Positions 5,625 to 11,486 of a DNA stretch of 11,486 nt are shown one piece after another. Position 1 is the first letter of the stretch. The number at the start of each line of letters is the position of its first letter. The DNA is from Sva-07 sp038321235 (GTDB lineage Bacteria > Actinomycetota > Acidimicrobiia > Acidimicrobiales > Ilumatobacteraceae), in contig JBBQEU010000099.1 in NCBI GenBank assembly GCA_038321235.1, positions 1 to 11,486 of the forward strand. The letters are read 5' to 3'. Under the pieces are notes generated by a model. The model made no database searches, was not told the origin of the DNA, and worked only from the letters and a program-made list of their open reading frames with translations. Position numbers and translations under genes: made by a program.

Positions 5625-6989
5625 TCAGCCCTCCCCCGCCGCAGCAATGGCCCGCTCGTACGTGAGGATCTCGGCGGCCCAGCTGCCGACCTTCTCGCCG
5701 GCGATCGATCGACGTTCGGGCCACGGCTGCTCCAAGTCGACCAACGAGCCTCGGCTGATCACCGCACGCAAGCGCGAGCGATCCTGGAGCACGGTGACGT
5801 CACCCGCCGGGTCACCGGCGATCACCAGCACATCGGCCCGTGCGCCCTCCGCGATCACGCCGAGTTCGCCTTCCATCCGCATCGCGATCGCGTTGCTGCG
5901 GGTGGCGCAAGAGATCGCCTCGACCGGGCTGAGACCGAGTTCGTTCACGAACACTTCCATTTCGCGGGCGTGCCAGTGCCCGTACGGGGTGAGCGCGAAC
6001 CCGCTCTCGGAGCCGCACAGGATCGGAACACCTTCGTCGTAGGCCACCCGGACCATCGCCGCGGTCGACTTGATCTCACCGCGGAAGATGTCCTGCATGC
6101 CGAGTCCGGCACCGACGCATTCGCCATAGTCGGCGAGGTTGGCGAGGAAGGTGAACGTCGGACAGAGCGCTGCTTCGTTGTCGATGACGGCCTGCAGCGC
6201 CTCGTCGTCCATGAACGACGCGTGCAGGATCAGGTCGACCCCAGCGAGCGCAGCGTCACGCGTGGACGAAGCGCTCCGGCAGTGGGCGACTACCGGCACA
6301 CCGAGCGCGTGCGACGTGTTGCATACCGTCTTCATCTCGTCGAGGGTCCACACCTGGAGCTCGCCCCGCTGCGTCGGGATCGATCCCGTGGCGTGGATCT
6401 TGATCCAGTCGGCCCCGTTCTTGATCTGACGTCGGGTTTCGATGACCATCTCGTCGATGGTGTTGACGACAGCGGCGTAGCCGACCTTGCCGTGGTCGGG
6501 GATGAGCCGACCGGCAGTGCCACCGACGGAGGTGAGCATCGCCTGACCGCCCGTGGCGATGCGGGGGCCGGGGAACGCACCGGACTCGACCACGTCGCGA
6601 ATCTCGGGTCCGATTCCCATCACCGTGTCGGGGTCCATCATCGAGGTGACCCCGGCGAGCAGCAGCTTGGGCAAGTTGAACAGGGTGACCATCGCAGCGG
6701 TGGTCGGCGGACGGTGGAAGAACAGTTCGTCGTTCGACTGCACGTCGTCGAACGTGACGTGACAGTGCGCGTCGATCAGGCCGGGCATGATGGTCATGGC
6801 GGTTGCGTCGATCGTGCGAGCACCAGTCGGGACAGAAACCTCGCCGTGGCGACCAACGGCGGTGATGTTGTCACCGTCGATCACGATGTCGGTGCCCGGG
6901 ACCGGTGCCGAGCCGGTGCCATCGATCAGCGATCCGTTCGAGAGGTGAAGCACCGGATTCCCGGTGGTCTGGTCAGTGTTGGCTGGCAT
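5625..6989 (-). CDS. Metal-dependent amidohydrolase (PF01979 type)
   Basis: A cytosolic TIM-barrel amidohydrolase of the imidazolonepropionase / Xaa-Pro dipeptidase-like group. The N-terminal composite beta domain (HLSNGSLIDGTG, DGDNITAVG, IDATAMTIMPGLIDAHCH) leads into the barrel. Counting from the GTG at 6998, predicted metal ligands are H78 and H80 (DAHCH), K200 (WIKIHATG, a carboxylated-lysine candidate), H239 (VVAHCRS) and H259 (ILHASF). The C-terminal part returns to the beta domain (GVIAEGARADVLVIAGDP). The usual last-strand aspartate (GTDxG) is replaced by Glu331 in CGSESG. The substrate is unknown; related enzymes hydrolyse C-N bonds in cyclic amides or dipeptides. The start may be ATG 6989, preceded by GGGGTG, or GTG 6998, which has no ribosome binding site; I prefer the ATG. 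It heads a unit with the Dabb gene and is divergent from an SDR gene. Confidence 0.88.
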   Translation of the reverse strand: MPANTDQTTGNPVLHLSNGSLIDGTGSAPVPGTDIVIDGDNITAVGRHGEVSVPTGARTIDATAMTIMPGLIDAHCHVTFDDVQSNDELFFHRPPTTAAMVTLFNLPKLLLAGVTSMMDPDTVMGIGPEIRDVVESGAFPGPRIATGGQAMLTSVGGTAGRLIPDHGKVGYAAVVNTIDEMVIETRRQIKNGADWIKIHATGSIPTQRGELQVWTLDEMKTVCNTSHALGVPVVAHCRSASSTRDAALAGVDLILHASFMDDEALQAVIDNEAALCPTFTFLANLADYGECVGAGLGMQDIFRGEIKSTAAMVRVAYDEGVPILCGSESGFALTPYGHWHAREMEVFVNELGLSPVEAISCATRSNAIAMRMEGELGVIAEGARADVLVIAGDPAGDVTVLQDRSRLRAVISRGSLVDLEQPWPERRSIAGEKVGSWAAEILTYERAIAAAGEG

Positions 6990-7083
6990 GTGGAACACCC
7001 CGGTGTCAGAACTTCGTGAAAAGCGTCGTCAGGATCCTAGCGACGGCGGTCAGGTGCGTGCCGATGTGTGCCCTCACCCGTGG

Positions 7084-7089
7084 CAAGCT
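7084..7089 (+). promoter_or_regulatory. Possible -10 element of a leaderless SDR gene
   Basis: CAAGCT is followed by 6 nt and then the GTG start, with no Shine-Dalgarno sequence. It is nearly identical to the uvrA TAAGCT element. No recognisable -35 is present. The rest of the divergent gap (6990-7083) holds a short palindrome, ACACCCCGGTGT at 6995-7006, and on the minus strand TAGGAT at 7034-7039, a weak -10 candidate for the amidohydrolase. Confidence 0.4.
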
Positions 7090-7095
7090 CGCGTC

Positions 7096-7815
7096 GTGAA
7101 ACGAGCGTTGGTCACGGGCGGAACCTCCGGCATCGGTGCGGCCTGCGCCGATGTGCTCGAACGAGAGGGCTGGCAGGTCACCCGGGCCGACATCACCACC
7201 ACCGATGCCAACGACTCCACAGGCGGCGGTCCAGCGGTTCGGCAACTCGACGTGACCGACGAGGATGCATGGGAACGGTTGATGGCCGACATCGGGCCAA
7301 TCGACGCGCTGGTGACCAGTGCGGGGATCCGAACCCGCAGCATGATCGTGGACACCACGCTCGATGAGTGGGAGCGACACTTCCGGGTCAATGTCACCGG
7401 AACGTGGCTCGCCATCCGGGCGTTTCTCAGGGCAATCCCCCCAGGCGACCAGCGCCCGCGTTCGATCGTCACCATCGCCTCGGTGAACGCCACGATCGCC
7501 GTGCCCGGACAGGCGCACTACGTGGCATCCAAAGGCGCCATCGCATCGTTGTCGCGTGCTGCTGCGCTCGAAGGCGCGCCGCTCGGTGTCCGCGTCAACT
7601 CGATCGCTCCCGGGCCGATTCGCACTCCAATGGCCGCGGAACGGCTCAACGATCCCGAGCAGATCCGCTGGCTCACGGGCCGAGTTCCGCTTGGCCGGGT
7701 GGGAGAACCGTCCGAGATCGCCGAGGTGGCCGAGTTTCTGCTGTCCGAGCGGGCGTCGTACATCACCGGCGAGGTGCTCTACGCCGACGGTGGATGGGCA
7801 GCCAATGCGGTCTGA
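7096..7815 (+). CDS. Short-chain dehydrogenase/reductase (classical SDR)
   Basis: A 239-residue NAD(P)-dependent oxidoreductase with a Rossmann fold. The cofactor loop TGGTSGIG is at residues 7-14, and Asp32 at the end of the second strand (TRAD) suggests NAD(H) rather than NADP(H). Asp52 lies in QLDVTD, TSAG (74-77) replaces the more usual NNAG, and the catalytic set is Asn99, Ser129, Tyr142 and Lys146 (YVASK). The C-terminus has the family APGPIRTPM and ITGEVLYADGGW blocks. It probably interconverts an alcohol and a ketone on an unknown substrate. The frame is open further upstream, but the GTG at 7096 starts exactly at the first Rossmann strand and follows a -10-like CAAGCT by 6 nt. The ferredoxin gene follows on the same strand, so the two are likely co-transcribed. 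Confidence 0.92.
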   Translation: MKRALVTGGTSGIGAACADVLEREGWQVTRADITTTDANDSTGGGPAVRQLDVTDEDAWERLMADIGPIDALVTSAGIRTRSMIVDTTLDEWERHFRVNVTGTWLAIRAFLRAIPPGDQRPRSIVTIASVNATIAVPGQAHYVASKGAIASLSRAAALEGAPLGVRVNSIAPGPIRTPMAAERLNDPEQIRWLTGRVPLGRVGEPSEIAEVAEFLLSERASYITGEVLYADGGWAANAV

Positions 7816-7861
7816 CGTGAGCCAACACTCGAACCACCACGACGACACGAGGAGACCGACC

Positions 7862-8080
7862 CTGATTGCCTATGAGGTGCAACTCGACAGCGACGAATGC
7901 GTGAGCGCCGGGAAGTGCGTGGCGTCCGCTCCCGGCTTCTTCGTGTTCGACGACGATGAGATCGGCACGGTCGACCAGGAGGGCCAGCGACCCGGCGACG
8001 ATGCCCTGCTCCGGATCGCCCGACAGTGTCCGAGCGGCGCGATCAAACTGTTCGCCGACGGTGTCGAAGTCGAGCTGTAG
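7862..8080 (+). CDS. Small ferredoxin, 3-cysteine type (probable P450 partner)
   Basis: A soluble single-cluster ferredoxin of the type that feeds electrons to actinobacterial cytochromes P450. Numbering from the CTG at 7862 gives 72 residues, the usual family size. Cluster ligands are Cys13, Cys19 and Cys56. Ala16 sits where a fourth cysteine would be (C-V-S-A-G-K-C), which predicts a 3Fe-4S cluster or a 4Fe-4S cluster with a non-cysteine ligand. CPSGAIKL near the end is typical. The start is uncertain. A strong AGGAG (7850-7854) lies 7 nt before the CTG, so a rare CTG start is my best reading. GTG 7817 and ATG 7805 are in frame but lack a good ribosome binding site or overlap the SDR gene, and would add a His/Asp-rich tail unlike the family. 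A P450 gene lies about 2 kb away on the other strand. Confidence 0.82.
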   Translation: MIAYEVQLDSDECVSAGKCVASAPGFFVFDDDEIGTVDQEGQRPGDDALLRIARQCPSGAIKLFADGVEVEL

Positions 8081-8095
8081 CGACAGCAATGCCGA

Positions 8096-9061
8096 TCAGC
8101 TGAGCCGGAGTAGTCGGCGGGCGTTGTCGTCGTAGGCGTCGACGAACGGGATCTGGTCGGGTTCCTTCGGCGCATCCCAGCCAGCAAGATTCGTCCCCAC
8201 CACGAGCCGGTCGCGACCGACCTTGCGTTCCAGGAGCGCCAGCGAGTCGTCGTCGTGGACGTGGTTGTCGAACCACATCCGTTGCATCGCTCCCTGGAAA
8301 TCGGTGGGGTTCGCGATCGCCCACGGCCTCGTGCGGCCCTGGTGCTCCAGTCGTCCGAGCATGTAGGCGCAGGCCCCGCCGCCGTGCGACATGCAGACGT
8401 CGAGGCCCGGGTGACGATCGAGCACGCCGCCGTAGATCAGGTGGGCCATCGCCAAGGTCTCCTCGAACATGAACCCCACCGACAGGTCGAGGTCGTACTT
8501 GCGGATCCGCTCGTCACGCAGCGGTCCGTCGATCCCCCACGGCGCGGGGTGGATGAACACCGGCACGTCCAGCTCGACCGCAGTTGCCCAGAACGGATCG
8601 AGGCGCTCGTCGTCGAAGTCGGTCCCGAAGTCGGTGCCGATGTACGCCGAGACCAGCCCGAGGTCGCCGATCGCACGCCGGAACTCGGCGGCCGCAGCGT
8701 CGACGTCCTGCATCGGCAACTGGGCGGCGCCGAGGAACCGGTCGGGGTGGTCGGCCACGAGGGCTGCGAGTTCGTCGTTGTGCCACCGACAGAACTCGGT
8801 GGCCACCTCCGGCTCGACGTGGTGGAAATACGTGATCGGATTCGGTGAAAGCATCTGCACGTCGATACCGAGATGGTCGTTGAGTCGGAGGCGGACGTCG
8901 GGGTCCATGAAGGGTGTTCCCCGGTAGTCGACGCCGTCGAGCACGTAGCTGCCGACCCGGAAACGTGGCCGGCCCTCGGGGCCGATGCCGAGTTCCGGTC
9001 CGTACTCGCCGGCGCACCCCATCACGCCAGGGAGCACCGTATGTGCGTGTACGTCGATCAT
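8096..9061 (-). CDS. ACMSD-like amidohydrolase / decarboxylase (Amidohydro_2)
   Basis: A 321-residue TIM-barrel protein of the amidohydrolase-2 family (PF04909). This family includes aminocarboxymuconate-semialdehyde decarboxylase (ACMSD) and related non-oxidative aromatic acid decarboxylases and hydrolases. Metal-site residues visible are H5 and H7 (DVHAH), H171 (FIHPAPWG) and H226 (MSHGGGACAYMLGRLEH). The last-strand position that is GTD in ACMSD reads GTN here (Asn291, in VVGTNLAGWD), with Asp296 five residues on. The start ATG at 9061 is chosen because it gives the family's first strand directly (MIDVHAH) and has GAGG 8 nt upstream. The frame is open further but would overlap the divergent gene. 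Its stop lies 15 bp from that of the convergent ferredoxin gene. A C-C or C-N bond-cleaving step in a degradative pathway is likely; the substrate is unknown. Confidence 0.87.
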   Translation of the reverse strand: MIDVHAHTVLPGVMGCAGEYGPELGIGPEGRPRFRVGSYVLDGVDYRGTPFMDPDVRLRLNDHLGIDVQMLSPNPITYFHHVEPEVATEFCRWHNDELAALVADHPDRFLGAAQLPMQDVDAAAAEFRRAIGDLGLVSAYIGTDFGTDFDDERLDPFWATAVELDVPVFIHPAPWGIDGPLRDERIRKYDLDLSVGFMFEETLAMAHLIYGGVLDRHPGLDVCMSHGGGACAYMLGRLEHQGRTRPWAIANPTDFQGAMQRMWFDNHVHDDDSLALLERKVGRDRLVVGTNLAGWDAPKEPDQIPFVDAYDDNARRLLRLS

Positions 9062-9102
9062 CGGACGATCCTCGCAGCTCGGCGCCCACCCAGCCGCGGA
9101 CC

Positions 9103-9108
9103 TACCGT
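9103..9108 (+). promoter_or_regulatory. Probable -10 element of a leaderless TIM-barrel gene
   Basis: TACCGT fits TANNNT and is followed by 6 nt (ggcagg) and then the GTG start; there is no clear Shine-Dalgarno at a normal distance. It lies in the 53-bp divergent gap shared with the ACMSD-like gene. No -35 is evident. Confidence 0.5.
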
Positions 9109-9114
9109 GGCAGG

Positions 9115-9873
9115 GTGCCCCTGATACTCGCCGCCGGATCGATGCTCGACGAGACACCGACCGCCGTGATCGATGCCGCAGCGGCCGCTGGATTCGACGG
9201 CGTGGGGTTGCGAATCTCCAACCCGACCACCGCAACACACGCGGTGACCGACCCGTCGGCTGTTCGCCGATACGCCGAACGTTGTGCGATCACGATCCAC
9301 GACGCCGAGGTGTACCGGATCGGTTCCGGCGACGATCCGACACTGCTCGTCGAACGGGCGGCTGCGGTCGGAGCCGGCGCCCTGCTGGTGGTCTCGGACA
9401 CGATGACCCGCGCCGACACCATCGCAGGAATCGCTGCGCTGGTGGAACTCGCCAACCCGTTCGGCATCCGGATCGGGCTCGAATACATGGCATGGACCGA
9501 CCCGAGCGGACCGCTCGATGCCGTGGCGATCGCGCAACAGACGGGCTGTCAGGTGGTCGTCGACCTGCTGCACCACGTGCGTGTCGGTGCCGACGCGGGC
9601 GACCTGCGAGCCGTGGTCGATTCCGGGACGCTCGGCTGGGTGCAGATGTGCGATGCCCCCACCACGTGCGCTGACGACCTCATCGACGAGGCCCGCCATC
9701 GACGTCTCGTACCGGGCACGGGGGCGTTGGCGTTGGCTGAGCTGCTCGTCTGCGTCGACGCCGACGTGACGATCAGCGTGGAGGTCCAGAGCGACGACCT
9801 GCTCGCCGTCCACGCAACCGAGCGCGCACAGCTGCTCTTCGACGCGGCTCGATCGGTGCTCGACAACCGCTGA
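9115..9873 (+). CDS. Sugar phosphate isomerase/epimerase-like TIM-barrel protein
   Basis: A 252-residue protein of the AP-endonuclease-2-type TIM-barrel family (PF01261), which holds xylose-isomerase-like epimerases, hydroxypyruvate isomerase-like enzymes and dehydratases. The barrel begins at once (LILAAGSMLDE), with strand-end acidic residues in the expected order: Glu123 (IGLEYM), Asp150 and His153/His154 (VVVDLLHH), Asp180 (VQMCDAP) and Glu223 (ISVEVQS). The loop RRLVPGTGAL (197-206) corresponds to the conserved R-x-P-G-x-G stretch. Glu123, Asp150 and Glu223 probably bind a divalent metal. The reaction cannot be specified. The GTG at 9115 is selected because it opens on the first beta strand and has a TACCGT element 6 nt upstream; earlier in-frame starts would run into the divergent gene. 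It is monocistronic and convergent with the P450 gene, 24 bp from stop to stop. Confidence 0.82.
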   Translation: MPLILAAGSMLDETPTAVIDAAAAAGFDGVGLRISNPTTATHAVTDPSAVRRYAERCAITIHDAEVYRIGSGDDPTLLVERAAAVGAGALLVVSDTMTRADTIAGIAALVELANPFGIRIGLEYMAWTDPSGPLDAVAIAQQTGCQVVVDLLHHVRVGADAGDLRAVVDSGTLGWVQMCDAPTTCADDLIDEARHRRLVPGTGALALAELLVCVDADVTISVEVQSDDLLAVHATERAQLLFDAARSVLDNR

Positions 9874-9897
9874 GGAACTCACGTTGGCGTCGTTTGC

Positions 9898-11091
9898 TCA
9901 GTTGCCCAACAGCACCGGGTAGCGACCGAAGTACGGGCGGGTGGTCGACTCGTCCATCTCTGGCGCATCATCGGGATCGCGTCGCACACCAGCGTCGAAG
10001 AGGACCTGCACGGCCTCGGGAACCAACCCGAAGATGTGGTCGTCCATCGTGGACTCGTCGTGGAAGAGCAGACCGGCGGCGAGGTCCTGGCCGATGCAGG
10101 CGTGCATGCCAGACCCGAACGACAGCCCGTACGCGGGAATCCCGTCGGGCAGGGCGCGGTGCGGGTCGAACTCGTCGGCCCGGTCGCCGAACACGCTCGG
10201 ATCACGGTTGACCGACAGCAGGTCGATCACCACCTTGGCACCTTCTGGGATGTGACGGCCGGACTTCAGGTCGATGTCGGCAAGCGCCCACCGCATCGCG
10301 ACGGGTGACGAGGGCTGGAGCCGGACGGTCTCGTGGGTACATCGCTGGAGGAACAGCCGGTCGGTTCGCACGAGCTCGGCGTCCTCGGGGTGATCCTGCA
10401 GCCAGGTCAACACGTGGTGCGACACGCGCGTGAAGGCGGTGGCCGACGTGTGCGCGCCGGCGAGCAGATAGAACGCGACCTCGCGCACGATGACCTCGTG
10501 CGGGAGGTGCAGGGCGTCTTCGTTGGCGAGCAGGATCGAGAGCACGTCCTTGGGGAGCTCCTCGCCGGCGTCGCGCAATGTGGCCCGCCGCTCGATCGAG
10601 GGCATGACGAACTCCTCGTCGAACAAGTGGAGTTCGGCGGCCACCTCGTTGCGCTTCGCGTCGCGATCGCCCGTGAAATGGGCGAGCGTGGCTCCTTCGA
10701 TGAAGGTCATGAGATAGCGGTAGAGGCGACGCGTCTCATCGACCGTGCCGAGCGGACGATCGACGCCGGCGGTGAGTGCCGCCAGGTTCATCATCATGCG
10801 GTGACCCAGGTCGACAAGTTCGGCTCGGCCAGCGGCGATGTCCGGTGCCAGGGTCGACTCGATGATCGGTGGAAACAGCTCGCGCTCGTACATCTCGAAC
10901 GTCTCACGACGAAACAGGCGGTTCTCGAGCCGGCGACGGTCGCGGTGCTCGGATCCGTGCAGGTTGACCAGCACGTCGCCCATGACCACGTCACCGGCGT
11001 CGTAGAGGGCTTGGCGCAGCTCCTTCTGTCGATAGACCTCCTTCGCCTCCTCGTATTCGGTGATCGTGATGACCGTCGGTTCGTCGCTCAT
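9898..11091 (-). CDS. Cytochrome P450
   Basis: A 397-residue soluble bacterial class I P450 monooxygenase, needing a ferredoxin and a reductase. The heme-binding loop FGSGMHACIG (335-344) supplies the Cys342 thiolate. The ExxR motif is ETVR (254-257). The C-helix region LHGSEHRDRRRLENRLF (44-60) has the HxxxR heme-propionate pattern. The I-helix reads LLAGAHTSATAF (209-220): Thr215 is present, but the acidic residue normally before it is His214. The start ATG at 11091 has AGAGAGGTG about 7 nt upstream; the longer open frame (to 11130) would start upstream of that site. It follows a small ORF and an SDR gene on the same strand. The ferredoxin at 7862-8080 is a likely partner, and no ferredoxin reductase lies in the window. 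The substrate and CYP family cannot be assigned by eye. Confidence 0.95.
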   Translation of the reverse strand: MSDEPTVITITEYEEAKEVYRQKELRQALYDAGDVVMGDVLVNLHGSEHRDRRRLENRLFRRETFEMYERELFPPIIESTLAPDIAAGRAELVDLGHRMMMNLAALTAGVDRPLGTVDETRRLYRYLMTFIEGATLAHFTGDRDAKRNEVAAELHLFDEEFVMPSIERRATLRDAGEELPKDVLSILLANEDALHLPHEVIVREVAFYLLAGAHTSATAFTRVSHHVLTWLQDHPEDAELVRTDRLFLQRCTHETVRLQPSSPVAMRWALADIDLKSGRHIPEGAKVVIDLLSVNRDPSVFGDRADEFDPHRALPDGIPAYGLSFGSGMHACIGQDLAAGLLFHDESTMDDHIFGLVPEAVQVLFDAGVRRDPDDAPEMDESTTRPYFGRYPVLLGN

Positions 11092-11150
11092 GGCAGACAC
11101 CTCTCTGTGAACGCGCCGGTGATCGTGCACGTCAATTCGATGATCTTCAT
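11088..11150 (-). CDS. Possible 20-codon small ORF linking SDR and P450 genes
   Basis: The ATG at 11150 overlaps the SDR stop codon (ATGA), and its own TGA overlaps the P450 ATG (ATGA again). The 20-residue product would be MKIIELTCTITGAFTERCLP, which I do not recognise. The P450 ribosome binding site lies inside it. Only weak GGGG-type pairing precedes its start. It may be a coupling leader rather than a functional peptide, or chance. Confidence 0.35.
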   Translation of the reverse strand: MKIIELTCTITGAFTERCLP

Positions 11151-11486
11151 GCGTTGGTGACCCCGAGTCCGAGCCCGCCGTCGACGGTCAGGACGTTGCC
11201 GGTCGCCCACTCGGCCCGGGCCAGGTACTCGACGCCTTCGGCGATCTCGTCGACGGTGCCGAGCCGGCCGAGTGCATGCGCTGGCGCCAAGCCCTGCAAT
11301 CGTTCCCGCGCCGTGTCGTCGTCGAACAGGCCGGCTCGCTGGTTCAGTTCGGTGAACACTCCGCCCGGACGGATACACGACACGCGCACACCGAGCGGGC
11401 CGAGTTCGGCTGCGAGGACCCCCGTGAGCGTCTCGACCGCCCCCTTCGTGGCGGCGTACGGCGCGGCGCCGGGGAACGCCCGTTGC
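11147..11486 (-). CDS. Short-chain dehydrogenase/reductase, N-terminal part cut off
   Basis: Only the C-terminal 112 residues are in the window; the Rossmann cofactor loop lies beyond the right edge. The visible part begins QRAFPGAAPYAATK with the SDR catalytic Tyr and Lys (Y-x3-K), followed by the family helix and strand LAAELGPLGVRVSCIRPGGVFT. The C-terminus is the standard NVLTVDGGLGLG. SDRs of this form are about 250 residues and oxidise alcohols or reduce ketones with NAD(P)(H). A GTG at 11389 is in frame but internal, since the catalytic Tyr precedes it. It lies 55 bp upstream of the P450 gene on the same strand, most likely in one transcript, so it could act on the product of the P450 reaction. 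Confidence 0.88.
   Translation of the reverse strand, partial: QRAFPGAAPYAATKGAVETLTGVLAAELGPLGVRVSCIRPGGVFTELNQRAGLFDDDTARERLQGLAPAHALGRLGTVDEIAEGVEYLARAEWATGNVLTVDGGLGLGVTNA

Noticed and set aside
3983..5665. Long plus-strand open frame (560 codons) opposite uvrA and the Dabb gene
   Set aside because: It is antisense to unmistakable uvrA sequence, and its translation shows no domain. Long antisense frames are expected at this GC content.
6995..7006. Palindrome ACACCCCGGTGT as an operator for the divergent amidohydrolase/SDR pair
   Set aside because: A 5-bp arm palindrome is common by chance at this GC content, and it overlaps the amidohydrolase start region. No matching copy or regulator gene is in the window.
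9871..9897. Terminator between the convergent TIM-barrel and P450 genes
   Set aside because: Only a 4-bp TGAG/CTCA inverted repeat and no T-run are present in the 24-bp gap.

Overview
The window reads as chromosomal DNA of a high-GC actinobacterium, most plausibly a member of Acidimicrobiia (Ilumatobacter-like). This is an inference from four things: the GC-rich codon use, a Gram-positive/actinobacterial type LexA box, apparently leaderless starts with a TANNNT-like -10 element about 6 nt from the start codon, and the mix of P450, SDR and amidohydrolase genes. No rRNA, tRNA, CRISPR array, insertion sequence or phage gene was seen, and no gene-free stretch exceeds about 180 bp.

Left part (1-2320). 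A DUF559-type (PD-(D/E)XK-like) protein, cut by the left edge, runs rightwards and converges on a leftward 12-helix MFS transporter. On each side of the transporter gene lies a pair of a 39-nt imperfect palindrome (arms GGTGAGA / TCTCACC). Both pairs have the same 62-bp period, and all four copies have the same orientation. I do not recognise this repeat; it is the best candidate in the window for something undescribed.

Middle (2321-5280). A complete uvrA (973 aa, both ABC modules and the zinc modules intact) is read leftwards. Its promoter region carries a perfect match to the CGAACRNRYGTTYC SOS-box consensus just upstream of a TAAGCT -10 element, so LexA control is very likely.

Right part (5330-11486). 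This is a run of small-molecule metabolism genes in short alternating transcription units. (i) A leftward metal-dependent amidohydrolase is followed one base later by a Dabb-domain protein. (ii) A rightward SDR dehydrogenase is followed by a 3-cysteine ferredoxin. (iii) A leftward ACMSD-like amidohydrolase stands alone. (iv) A rightward AP-endonuclease-2-type TIM-barrel protein (sugar isomerase/epimerase-like) stands alone. (v) A leftward unit holds an SDR (cut by the right edge), a possible 20-codon small ORF overlapping both neighbours by ATGA, and a cytochrome P450. The ferredoxin is the natural candidate electron donor for the P450. With two SDRs, two amidohydrolases and a TIM-barrel enzyme, the region looks like an uncharacterised oxidative catabolic locus; the substrate cannot be read from the sequence. 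No ferredoxin reductase and no dedicated regulator are in the window.
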